A stretch of 36,573 bases of DNA from DALYJJ01 sp031969915 (GTDB lineage Bacteria > Acidobacteriota > Terriglobia > Bryobacterales > Bryobacteraceae), in assembly GCA_031969915.1 (NCBI GenBank), contig DALYJJ010000054.1, positions 1 through 36,573 on the forward strand. Direction: 5' to 3'. Positions within the stretch are counted from its first letter, which is position 1, and each line of letters starts with the position of its first letter. The translations under genes were made by a program, and so were the position numbers. The notes under the pieces were generated by a model. It was not told the DNA's origin. It did no database searches and saw nothing but the letters and a program-made list of their open reading frames with translations. Shown here piece after piece: positions 23,705 through 31,152 of this stretch.

Positions 23705-24345
23705 AGCGGGTCGCCACCCCGGGGCTTGACGCGGAGGAAAGTCTGCATCCAGCTCCACATCGCGTCCAGGCGGTCGACGAGTTCATGGCCGCTGTGCAGG
23801 AAATGCGGCTCCACGTTGTCGCGTCCTCTCGCGAAGCGCTCGGAGAGCCCCACGGGAACCACGGTGTCGTCGATCCCGTGAAACAAAAGTGTGGGCTGGG
23901 TCACCGCGGGCTCGTCCTCGTACCGCAGTCCATCCTCGATGAGACCGTAGCCGACGTTCCGCTCGCGCCCTTCGCCGTAATGAAAGAACGGCAGTAGTCC
24001 GGTCCGCTGCCACTGCTCGCGCCGCGCCGGTTCCAACGTTTCCAGCCATCGCCGCGCGAAACCGAAGGCGGGCGCCATCAGCACCACCCGCCGCACTTCC
24101 TTGTGCCGCGCGGCGTAGAGCGCGGCCAGGTAGCCGCCCATGCTCGAACCCATCAACGTCACCGGCCGCCCGCGCACAGTTTCATCGATCACGGCGAGTT
24201 GTCCGGTGATCGTCAGATTCTCGAAGTCGCCGCCGTCCAGCGCCGGGATCTCCACCTGCTGCCCGCACTCGCGCAAGCGCTCGGCGAAAAAGCGCGCCTT
24301 CTTCGAAGCCGGACTCGAAGCGAAGCCATGCAGGTAGACGATCAT
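23701..24345 (-). CDS. YqiA-like alpha/beta-hydrolase (esterase)
   Basis: A 214-aa cytoplasmic alpha/beta hydrolase of the YqiA/UPF0227 type. Opens with IVYLHGFASSPASKKA (oxyanion loop), nucleophile Ser68 in GSSMGG, an FHGIDDTVVP strand carrying the acid and SGHEL with the catalytic His. ATG 24345 overlaps the stop of the upstream gene (ATGA); the longer frame upstream lies inside that gene and is rejected. A GAAGAAGAG run precedes the start. Substrate unknown, probably short acyl esters. Confidence 0.87.
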   Translation of the reverse strand: MIVYLHGFASSPASKKARFFAERLRECGQQVEIPALDGGDFENLTITGQLAVIDETVRGRPVTLMGSSMGGYLAALYAARHKEVRRVVLMAPAFGFARRWLETLEPARREQWQRTGLLPFFHYGEGRERNVGYGLIEDGLRYEDEPAVTQPTLLFHGIDDTVVPVGLSERFARGRDNVEPHFLHSGHELVDRLDAMWSWMQTFLRVKPRGGDPL

Positions 24346-25223
24346 TGCGGTTTCTCTTCTTCGAACTTGATCTCGGATTCGGCGGCGAAGCGCCGAAACC
24401 CGGTATAGGTGTACCGGTTCTCCACCACCATCTTCCCGTTGAGCCACTGGCGATGCACGACTGAAGCGGGCAACAGCGCTCCCGTCGCGCCCTGCCGGTA
24501 TTCCACCGTGCCCTCATCGCGCAGGCGGCGTCCCTCTTCGTCGCGCTCCGCCACCAGTGTTACCCGCAGCGGCAGCAGGTCGCCCGCCCGCAGCCAAACG
24601 ATCCCCTCGAGCGGCCGCCGCACCGCGCGGCTTCCCTCGAAGATGGTTATCGCCTGGCCGCCGCCTCGCTGCGTGAACACCACTTTCATCGCCTCGTCGG
24701 CGCCCACGCGCTCCCGGCCCGCCGGAGTGAAACGGTAATTCGTCAACTGCGTCCGGCGGAACAGCAGGATGGTCTGGCCGAAGTCCGTAACCGCGCCCAC
24801 TAGCCCGTGCTTTTCGAAGTCGCGCAACATCTGGTGGCGCAAGCGGTCGTCCGGGGACGTCACGCCCTGGGCGAGCAGGGCCCGCGCCTTTTCGACGCGC
24901 CGCACTTCGCGTCCGTCGACGGTCCGCACGGTGCGGAATTCGTGAACGGCGTCCGGGCCGGAGGCGAAGGCGGCGTAGGCGTACTCGGAAACGATGCGCC
25001 GGGTCTGCCACTTCTCCTCCGGCGGTTTTTCAGCCGCTGCGCCGAAGCGCGGGCGGAATCGCGGCGGAGGCGCCAACGCGCGCTGCTCCAGCGTCTCGGT
25101 CCCGATGGCCGTCTTGACGTTCGACAGGAACAGCTCGGCCTCTTCTGAAAGCCGTTCAAGCGCCCGCTCCAGAGCCGTACCAGTGGTGGCTTGCAACGCC
25201 AACAGGGCCCAGAGCAGGAACAT
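24342..25223 (-). CDS. Secreted protein of unknown function
   Basis: A 293-aa protein with an N-terminal signal peptide (MFLLWALLALQATTGTA). I do not recognise a named family. The last ~110 residues are beta-rich and read like outer-membrane-lipoprotein-sorting (LolA/MucB-like) folds: RPLEGIVWLRAGDLLPLRVTLVAERD, then EGTVEYRQGATGALLPASVVHRQWLNGKMVVENRYTYTGFRRF (two pieces of one sheet). Such endings are common in acidobacterial secreted proteins of unknown role. A TACAAT box lies 7 nt before the ATG. Overlaps the downstream esterase gene by 4 bp. Confidence 0.75.
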   Translation of the reverse strand: MFLLWALLALQATTGTALERALERLSEEAELFLSNVKTAIGTETLEQRALAPPPRFRPRFGAAAEKPPEEKWQTRRIVSEYAYAAFASGPDAVHEFRTVRTVDGREVRRVEKARALLAQGVTSPDDRLRHQMLRDFEKHGLVGAVTDFGQTILLFRRTQLTNYRFTPAGRERVGADEAMKVVFTQRGGGQAITIFEGSRAVRRPLEGIVWLRAGDLLPLRVTLVAERDEEGRRLRDEGTVEYRQGATGALLPASVVHRQWLNGKMVVENRYTYTGFRRFAAESEIKFEEEKPQ

Positions 25224-25230
25224 GCAACCG

Positions 25231-25236
25231 ATTGTA
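25231..25236 (-). promoter_or_regulatory. -10-like element of the secreted-unknown gene
   Basis: TACAAT (25236-25231, 5/6 to consensus) ends 7 nt before the ATG at 25223, with no Shine-Dalgarno: leaderless spacing. Confidence 0.45.
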
Positions 25237-25251
25237 GCGGCTGGGGAAGAG

Positions 25252-25281
25252 TTGCGGTCCTCTTCCAGGGACGGCTAGAAT
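25252..25281 (+). promoter_or_regulatory. Promoter of acpP-fabF
   Basis: TTGCGG (25252-25257), 18-bp spacer, TAGAAT (25276-25281, 5/6). The predicted leader of about 60 nt contains a small hairpin (CGCGT/ACGCG, 25310-25324) and an AAGGAG Shine-Dalgarno (25336-25341) 5 nt before the acpP ATG. Confidence 0.5.
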
Positions 25282-25346
25282 CATGGGTTCGCGTGCTCCG
25301 CTTGTTATCCGCGTGAAGAACGCGCGTGTGTTGAGAAGGAGAATTC

Positions 25347-25583
25347 ATGTCCGTTGAACAGAAGGTGAAGCAGATCATCGTCGAGCAGCTTGGCGTGGAT
25401 GAGGCGCAGGTGGACAGCACTGCGTCCTTCGTCGACGATTTGGGCGCCGATTCGCTCGACATCGTCGAGCTCGTGATGGCCTTCGAAGAGGCCTTCGAGA
25501 TCGACATCCCAGACGAAGACGCCGAGAAGATCGCGACCGTAAAGGACGCCATCGAATACATCGACGCGCGCGCGAAGAAGTAA
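25347..25583 (+). CDS. acpP: Acyl carrier protein
   Basis: A 78-aa acidic four-helix protein that carries fatty acyl chains on a phosphopantetheine attached to Ser36 in the GADSLD motif. All helix II residues that contact partner enzymes are present (DSLDIVELVMAFEEAF). Start is fixed by AAGGAG 5 nt upstream. It is followed after 42 bp by fabF, the usual order in many bacteria. Confidence 0.97.
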   Translation: MSVEQKVKQIIVEQLGVDEAQVDSTASFVDDLGADSLDIVELVMAFEEAFEIDIPDEDAEKIATVKDAIEYIDARAKK

Positions 25584-25625
25584 GCACGACGCGAGGCTGG
25601 CGGAGCCGGGCGAGGAGGAGAAAAC

Positions 25626-26867
25626 TTGGCTCGAAGAGTCGTGGTGACGGGAGTCGGCCTGCTTTCATCGGTCGGCCTCGGCGCCGAGGAAACCTGGAGC
25701 GCGATCAAACAGGGCAAGAACGGTATTGAACCGATTGTCTCGTTCGACGCGTCCGCGTTCGCCTGCCGCATTGCCGGCGAGGTGAAGGGATTCGATCCCG
25801 CGCAATTCATCGAGAAAAAAGAGATCAAGAAGATGGGCCGCTTCATTCAGTTCGGCATCGCGGCCAGTGAGTTCGCCATGCGCGATGCCGGGTTGAAGGT
25901 GACGCCGGAGGAAGCCGAGATGACCGGCGTCTACATCGGCAGCGGCATCGGCGGTTTTGAAATCATCGAGCGCGAGCACAAGACGCTGCTCGAAAAGGGC
26001 CCGGACCGCATCTCGCCCTTTTTCATCCCCGCCACGATTATCAACCTGGCTTCCGGTTACGTGTCGATCCGCACCGGCGCCAAGGGGCCGAACTCGGCCA
26101 CCGCCACAGCCTGCACCACTAGCGCCCACGCCATCGGTGATTCCTACCGCATCATCCAGCGGGGCGAGGCCGATGTCATGATCTGCGGGGGCACGGAAGC
26201 CGCGGTCACGCCCATGGGCGTCGGCGGTTTCGCGGCCATGAAGGCGCTTTCCACGCGCAATGCCGAACCGCATCGCGCCTGCCGTCCCTGGGACAAGGGG
26301 CGCGACGGGTTCGTGGTCGGCGAAGGCGCGGGCATCCTGATCCTCGAAGAGCTCGAACATGCCCGGCGGCGGGGCGCGAAGGTGGTCGCCGAGCTTGTCG
26401 GCTACGGGATGAGCGGCGACGCCTACCACATCACCTCGCCCAGCGAAGACGGCGACGGCGCCTTCCGCGTCATGCGCAATGCACTGCGCGACGCCGGTCT
26501 CGCCCCCACGGCGATCGATTACATCAACGCGCACGGCACTTCCACGCCGGTTGGGGACAAGATCGAAACCACCGCCATCAAGCGGTGCTTCGGCGAGCAC
26601 GCCCACAAGCTGTGTGTGAGTTCCACCAAGTCCATGACCGGCCACCTGCTCGGCGGCGCGGGCGGGTTGGAGGCGGGCATCACCGTGCTCGCCATTCGCG
26701 ATCAGATCGCGCCCCCCACCATCAACCATGACGACCCCGATCCGGAGTGCGATCTGGACTACGTGCCGAACACGGCGCGCCCCATGCCGATCCGCTACGC
26801 GTTGTCCAATTCGTTCGGCTTCGGCGGCACCAACGGCAGCCTGATCTTCAAGAAGTTCGAGGATTGA
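25626..26867 (+). CDS. fabF: Beta-ketoacyl-ACP synthase II
   Basis: A 413-aa condensing enzyme that elongates acyl-ACP with malonyl-ACP. Catalytic triad: Cys163 (TACTTSAH), His303 (NAHGTSTPVGD) and His340 (TGHLLGGAG), with the conserved Lys in SSTKSMTGH. C-terminal block SNSFGFGGTN is complete. The start is TTG 25626 giving MARRVVVTG, set by AGGAGGAG at 25611-25618, 7 nt away. Second gene after acpP. A GC-rich hairpin follows the stop. Confidence 0.96.
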   Translation: MARRVVVTGVGLLSSVGLGAEETWSAIKQGKNGIEPIVSFDASAFACRIAGEVKGFDPAQFIEKKEIKKMGRFIQFGIAASEFAMRDAGLKVTPEEAEMTGVYIGSGIGGFEIIEREHKTLLEKGPDRISPFFIPATIINLASGYVSIRTGAKGPNSATATACTTSAHAIGDSYRIIQRGEADVMICGGTEAAVTPMGVGGFAAMKALSTRNAEPHRACRPWDKGRDGFVVGEGAGILILEELEHARRRGAKVVAELVGYGMSGDAYHITSPSEDGDGAFRVMRNALRDAGLAPTAIDYINAHGTSTPVGDKIETTAIKRCFGEHAHKLCVSSTKSMTGHLLGGAGGLEAGITVLAIRDQIAPPTINHDDPDPECDLDYVPNTARPMPIRYALSNSFGFGGTNGSLIFKKFED

Positions 26868-26877
26868 CCCGCGCGCC

Positions 26878-26900
26878 GCGGGGCGGAAGGGCCGCCCCGC
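26878..26900. terminator. GC hairpin between convergent fabF and secreted-unknown genes
   Basis: Perfect 9-bp stem GCGGGGCGG / CCGCCCCGC with a 5-nt loop (AAGGG), 10 bp after the fabF stop and touching the stop codon of the opposing gene (26902-26900). It could act in both directions. No T-run follows on either strand, so it is not a standard intrinsic terminator. Confidence 0.45.
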
Positions 26901-27493
26901 TACGGCGCCAGCGGGATTTCGAAATAAAACAATTCCTTCCCCGTCTGGACTTCGGTAACGCCCGTCAGGTAGAAGGTGCTTCCGCCGCGGTATCCGGTCT
27001 GAAAGTAGAAGAACCCGTGCGCCGATTCGCCGGGCAGGATGACCTTCGCCGCAAACGCGCGCGCGTCGATCTCCGGCGCATCGAGCGGGTTCTTGCCAAC
27101 GCGGCGTGGAATGGGCAGCGGGTTCCCCATGTTGGGGCGCTTCGGCGCCCGCGCGTAGCGGACCTCGCTCGCCGGCGTGGCCTCCAGGCGGTCGCGGTTC
27201 GCCAGCACCAGTTCCACCTTCATGCCGTCCAGGCGCAGCGGTTTCTTCGAATCGTTCTGCATCACCACCAGCACCGGAAGCACGGAATACTGGTTCGGAT
27301 TCACTTTGCCGAACGCCGTCTTCACCAGTTCGTCGTTATCGAACGGCTGGACGCCGATGGTCAGGCCATCCACGGTCAGCTTAAACTCGTAGGAAGACGC
27401 GGGCGCCGCTTTGAAGGGCGCTTTGTCCTTGTCGCCGGCGTGCAACGCCACGGCGGCGAACGCTAGAATCAGGCACTTGTTCAGCCGGCTCAT
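26900..27493 (-). CDS. Secreted protein of unknown function
   Basis: A 197-aa protein with a signal peptide (SRLNKCLILAFAAVALHAGD). The rest looks like one immunoglobulin-like or DUF-type beta domain: LPVLVVMQNDSKKPLRLDG, a strand pair typical of proteins where hydrophobic strands alternate with loops, then VILPGESAHGFFYFQT and a final KELFYFEIPLAP strand. I cannot name the family. No lipobox. ATG 27493; its first codons overlap the predicted TTG start of waaA-lpxK on the other strand by 17 bp. It ends at the GC hairpin after fabF. Confidence 0.7.
   Translation of the reverse strand: MSRLNKCLILAFAAVALHAGDKDKAPFKAAPASSYEFKLTVDGLTIGVQPFDNDELVKTAFGKVNPNQYSVLPVLVVMQNDSKKPLRLDGMKVELVLANRDRLEATPASEVRYARAPKRPNMGNPLPIPRRVGKNPLDAPEIDARAFAAKVILPGESAHGFFYFQTGYRGGSTFYLTGVTEVQTGKELFYFEIPLAP
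27464..27469 (+). promoter_or_regulatory. -10-like element of waaA-lpxK
   Basis: TAGAAT (5/6) in a GCTAGAATCA context shared with the acpP promoter. It ends 7 nt before TTG 27477, the leaderless spacing, and lies inside the opposing secreted-protein gene. Confidence 0.45.
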
Positions 27494-29744
27494 CTACGTC
27501 CTTTATTGGCTTTTGGGGGCTCTCGCTCTCCCCTTCATCGTACTGTACCTGTTGCGCCGCGGCCTTCGAGACCGCGCGTACTTCAAGGGCCTGCGGGAGC
27601 GCTTCGGTTCGCTCCCCGAAAAACCGACGGTTCCCGGCGGCGTCTGGTTGCACGCGGTTTCCGTCGGTGAGGTGATGGTCGCCGCGCAATGGGCCAGGGC
27701 CTGGAAGCGGGAACGCCCGGCCTCGCCCATCTACGTCTCCACCACCACTCTGGCCGGCCGGCGCGTGGCGGATCAGCGGTTCGCCGGCCTCGCGGAGATG
27801 GTCTTCTTCGCGCCCGTCGATTACCGCTTCGCGGTGCGCCGTCTGCTGCGACGGCTGCGCCCCTCGGCGGTGATCGTCTTCGAAACCGAGATCTGGCCGA
27901 ACCTCTATCGCGAAGCGAAGCGCGCCGGCTGCGCGCTCGCCGTCGTTAACGGCCGCATCTCCGACCACGCGTGGCCGAAGTACCGCCGCCTCTCCTGGTT
28001 CTTCCGGGCGGCGCTCCAATGGCCCGACCGCATCCTTGCTCAGGACGAAACGGCCGCCGCGCGGTACCGCGCCCTCGGAGCGGCGCATGTCGAAACCGGC
28101 GGCAACCTGAAGTACGACTTCGATCCCCACACGTTGCATCCGCCCCGCTTTGTCGAACAAATCGCCGCGGGCCGCACCGTGTGGATCGCCGCCAGCACCA
28201 TGCCTCCGGCGTTTGAAGGCGATATCGACGAGGACCACGCCGTGCTCGACGCCTTCGCCCAGCTCTCCGGGGTGCTTCTGATCCTGGCGCCGCGCAAGCC
28301 CGAACGTTTCGACGCCGCGGCGAGCCTCCTCGAACGCCGCGGCCTCCGCTTCGTTCGCCGCAGCGAGGGCCGCGCAATCGCCGATCCGCAGGTGTTGCTG
28401 CTCGATTCCGTGGGCGAACTGAGCGGAACATTCTCGCTCGCAGATGTTGTGTTCATGGGCGGTACGCTGGCGGCGCGGGGCGGCCACAACATCCTGGAGC
28501 CAGCCGCGTTCGGTAAGGCCGTGATCACCGGCCCGCACATGCAGAACTTCGCCGGGATCGAACGTGAGTTCCGCGCCGCCGGCGCCAGCGTGGCCATCGC
28601 TTCGCCAGCCGAACTGGCGGGCGCGGTGCGGCGGCTCCTCGAAGAGGAGGGGGAGCGGGAGCGTATCGGCGATCGCGCGCGCGCGCTGGCCAACGCCAGA
28701 CGCGGCGCCACGCGGCGTGCCGTGGATACCCTCTTGTCGCTACCCGCTCTGCCGCGCCACGCGCCGTATCCGTGGTTGCGCCCGCTCGCCTGGCTGTGGC
28801 GCGCCGGCCTGGAAGCGCACCGGCGGCTCGCGCGCCCGCGCACCATGCAGACGGCGGTGATCAGCGTGGGCGGCCTTTCCATGGGCGGGGCGGGGAAGAC
28901 GCCCTTCGTGCTTTGGCTGACCGCGAAGCTGTGCGATGCCGGGGCTCGCCCCGCCATTCTGACCCGCGGTTACCGCCGCGCTTCCTCCGAATCCCTGGTG
29001 CTTGCGCCCGGCGCCGCGGCGAGCCGCGAACTGACCGGCGACGAAGCGGCCATTTACGCTCGCCGCGCCCACGCCGCGCTCGGCATCGGAGGCGACCGCT
29101 ACGCCGCCGCTCGCCGCATCGAAGCCGAACACTCGCCATCGCACTTCATCCTCGACGACGGCTTCCAGCATTGGCGGCTGGCGCGCGATTGCGACATCGT
29201 GCTGGTGGATGCGCTCGATCCCTTCGCCGGGGGCATCTTCCCCGCCGGCCGCGCCCGCGAGGGCTTCTCCGCGCTTCGGCGCGCCGATGCCGTGGTCCTC
29301 ACCCGCGCCTACCACCCGCATCCCGCGCTCACGGAGGCGATCGCGCAATCCACCCGCGCTCCCCTGTTCCGCAGCCGGCCTGTCGCCACGGGTTGGCGCA
29401 CGCTCACGGGCGCGCCGTTTGAAGGAAGTTTCGAGAACGCAGTGGCGTTTTGCGGGCTCGCCAACCCCGCTGCGTTCTGGCTGACGCTCGAGGAACTTGG
29501 CATTCGCCCCAGCGAACGCCACGCCTTCCCCGATCATCATCGCTACTCGGCCGCCGAGATTCAGCGCCTGAACGCGCCGCTCCTGCTGACCACGGAAAAA
29601 GACGCCATGAACCTGCCCGAAGGGTGTGGGGCGCGCGTCGTCTATCTCGAGATATCGATCGAAATCGACAACTGGCCCGCGCTCCTGGAATTGATTCTTT
29701 CGAAGTCCAGGAGCCACCGCTTCAGCGCGAGTCCGCCCGCATAG
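27477..29744 (+). CDS. Fused Kdo transferase and lipid A 4'-kinase (WaaA-LpxK)
   Basis: One uninterrupted 755-codon frame joins two lipid A enzymes. Residues 1 to about 425 are WaaA/KdtA: an N-terminal membrane helix (about 5-26), the catalytic-Glu block WLHAVSVGEV (Glu65), ETEIWPNL, and the Kdo/CMP-Kdo site GGTLAARGGHNILEPAAFGK. Residues about 430-755 are LpxK: Walker A GGLSMGGAGKTP (465-476), LDDGFQHWRLARDCDIVLVDA, and FPDHHRYS (683-690). Both parts have normal lengths and intact motifs, so neither looks degraded. LpxK phosphorylates the lipid A disaccharide at 4', and WaaA then adds Kdo. The reactions are consecutive and both face the cytoplasm. Start TTG 27477 matches the usual WaaA N-terminus; ATGs are absent. 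Confidence 0.93.
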   Translation: MFSRLIYVLYWLLGALALPFIVLYLLRRGLRDRAYFKGLRERFGSLPEKPTVPGGVWLHAVSVGEVMVAAQWARAWKRERPASPIYVSTTTLAGRRVADQRFAGLAEMVFFAPVDYRFAVRRLLRRLRPSAVIVFETEIWPNLYREAKRAGCALAVVNGRISDHAWPKYRRLSWFFRAALQWPDRILAQDETAAARYRALGAAHVETGGNLKYDFDPHTLHPPRFVEQIAAGRTVWIAASTMPPAFEGDIDEDHAVLDAFAQLSGVLLILAPRKPERFDAAASLLERRGLRFVRRSEGRAIADPQVLLLDSVGELSGTFSLADVVFMGGTLAARGGHNILEPAAFGKAVITGPHMQNFAGIEREFRAAGASVAIASPAELAGAVRRLLEEEGERERIGDRARALANARRGATRRAVDTLLSLPALPRHAPYPWLRPLAWLWRAGLEAHRRLARPRTMQTAVISVGGLSMGGAGKTPFVLWLTAKLCDAGARPAILTRGYRRASSESLVLAPGAAASRELTGDEAAIYARRAHAALGIGGDRYAAARRIEAEHSPSHFILDDGFQHWRLARDCDIVLVDALDPFAGGIFPAGRAREGFSALRRADAVVLTRAYHPHPALTEAIAQSTRAPLFRSRPVATGWRTLTGAPFEGSFENAVAFCGLANPAAFWLTLEELGIRPSERHAFPDHHRYSAAEIQRLNAPLLLTTEKDAMNLPEGCGARVVYLEISIEIDNWPALLELILSKSRSHRFSASPPA

Positions 29745-30154
29745 CCACCCAGCCCGCCGTTGTGGTTGATCACCCGATGGCAGGGAACGATGATCGCCAC
29801 CGGGTTGCTTCCGTTGGCCTGGCCCACCGCGCGCGGCACATTGCCCACGGCCTTGGCGAGCTCCAGGTAGCTCCGCGTGCCGCCATACGGGATGGCCAGC
29901 AACTCGCGCCACACGCGCTGCTGGAACTCCGTACCGCGCAGGTCCAGCGGCACGTCGAACTCGCGCCGCTCTCCCGCGAACCACTCGCGCAACTGCCGGG
30001 CGGCTTCCTCCAGGAGGTCCGTCGTCCCGGTGCTGACGCTCCCGCCGAAGGTCACCGCGGCAAGCCCTCGCTCGCCGGCATGCAACGTCAGATCGAAGCC
30101 CGGTCCGAAGGTGAAAGAGCGCTGAACCAGGGTCGCCTTGTTATAATGAGGCAT
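29642..30154 (-). CDS. ogt: Methylated-DNA--protein-cysteine methyltransferase
   Basis: A 170-aa O6-alkylguanine-DNA repair protein. The suicide cysteine is Cys125 in IVPCHRVI; EFQQRVWRELLAIPYGGTRSYLELA is the DNA-binding helix region and GGYAGGLALKRWLL the usual end. About 18 residues follow that normal end, encoded antisense to the last codons of waaA-lpxK: the two genes overlap tail to tail by 103 bp. Its ATG at 30154 is only 5 bp from the ispH ATG on the other strand. Confidence 0.94.
   Translation of the reverse strand: MPHYNKATLVQRSFTFGPGFDLTLHAGERGLAAVTFGGSVSTGTTDLLEEAARQLREWFAGERREFDVPLDLRGTEFQQRVWRELLAIPYGGTRSYLELAKAVGNVPRAVGQANGSNPVAIIVPCHRVINHNGGLGGYAGGLALKRWLLDFERINSRSAGQLSISIDISR
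30142..30147 (+). promoter_or_regulatory. -10 element of the ispH-shc-hpn operon
   Basis: A perfect TATAAT, 12 nt before the ispH ATG at 30160, giving a leader of about 5 nt. It lies inside the opposing ogt gene (codons 3-5). No good -35 box at 16-18 bp. Confidence 0.5.
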
Positions 30155-30159
30155 TCCCT

Positions 30160-31152
30160 ATGACCCAACTGGCTGGGACAGAAATCAGTGCGGCGAAGAA
30201 AGTCATCCTCCTGCGGCCGCGCGGTTTTTGCGCTGGAGTCGTGCGCGCCATCGATGTCGTCAAAATCGCTCTCGGATTGTACGGCGCTCCGATCTACGTT
30301 CGCAAGGAGATTGTTCATAACCGTCACGTCGTCGATGAACTTGCCGGCATGGGTGCCATCTTCGTCGATGAATTAGCGGAAGTCCCCTCCGGACGGCGGG
30401 TCATCTTCAGCGCGCATGGCGTCTCGCCCGCGGTTCGGGTGGAAGCGCGCGAGAGAGGCTTGGAAGTCATCGACGCCACCTGCCCGCTGGTCACGAAGGT
30501 TCATCTGGAGGCCATTAAGTTCGCGCGCCAGGGGCACACCATCGTCCTCGTCGGCCACAAGGATCACGACGAAGTGATCGGTACGCTGGGCGAAGCGCCC
30601 GAGTGTTCCATCCTGGTGGAGAACGTCGAGGACGTGGATCGGCTCGAAGTGCCCGATCCCAACAAGATCTGCTATCTCACGCAGACCACCTTGAGCCTCG
30701 ACGAAACGCGCGACATCATCGAGCGATTGAAGCAGCGCTTTCCCGCCATCGCCGGGCCGCCGGGGCAGGATATCTGCTACGCCACGGAGAACCGCCAATT
30801 GGCCGTGAAGGCGGTGGCTCCCCTCTGCCAGTTGCTGCTTGTGGTGGGATCGCAGAATAGTTCCAACTCCCGCCGGTTGGTGGAAGTGTGCCGCAACGCG
30901 GGAATCCCCGCGTATCTCGTCGACGACCAGAGCGAACTGCAATCGGCCTGGTTTGCCGGCGTGAAGACCGTGGCGGTAACGGCAGGCGCGTCGGCGCCCG
31001 AAAATCTGGTTCAGGAATTGATCACTTCTCTTACCCGGTGGGGCTTCAGTACGATGGAGGAGATGGAGATCCGCGAGGAAGACGTGCGGTTCTCGCTACC
31101 CTCCGAGCTGGCGCAGGCATCTGCCCAGCTTCTGACCATCGCGCCCCTATGA
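30160..31152 (+). CDS. ispH: 4-hydroxy-3-methylbut-2-enyl diphosphate reductase
   Basis: A 330-aa iron-sulfur enzyme making IPP and DMAPP in the last step of the MEP isoprenoid pathway. The three cluster cysteines are Cys24 (FCAGV), Cys108 (ATCP) and Cys206 (ICYATENRQLA); the SQNSSNS substrate motif is intact. The ATG has no Shine-Dalgarno, but a TATAAT lies 12 nt upstream. Its stop overlaps the shc start (ATGA), tying precursor supply to hopanoid synthesis. Confidence 0.96.
   Translation: MTQLAGTEISAAKKVILLRPRGFCAGVVRAIDVVKIALGLYGAPIYVRKEIVHNRHVVDELAGMGAIFVDELAEVPSGRRVIFSAHGVSPAVRVEARERGLEVIDATCPLVTKVHLEAIKFARQGHTIVLVGHKDHDEVIGTLGEAPECSILVENVEDVDRLEVPDPNKICYLTQTTLSLDETRDIIERLKQRFPAIAGPPGQDICYATENRQLAVKAVAPLCQLLLVVGSQNSSNSRRLVEVCRNAGIPAYLVDDQSELQSAWFAGVKTVAVTAGASAPENLVQELITSLTRWGFSTMEEMEIREEDVRFSLPSELAQASAQLLTIAPL

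Noticed and set aside
30888..31148. Upstream extension of the squalene-hopene cyclase frame
   Set aside because: It lies within ispH in another phase; the ATG overlapping the ispH stop gives the normal Shc N-terminus.
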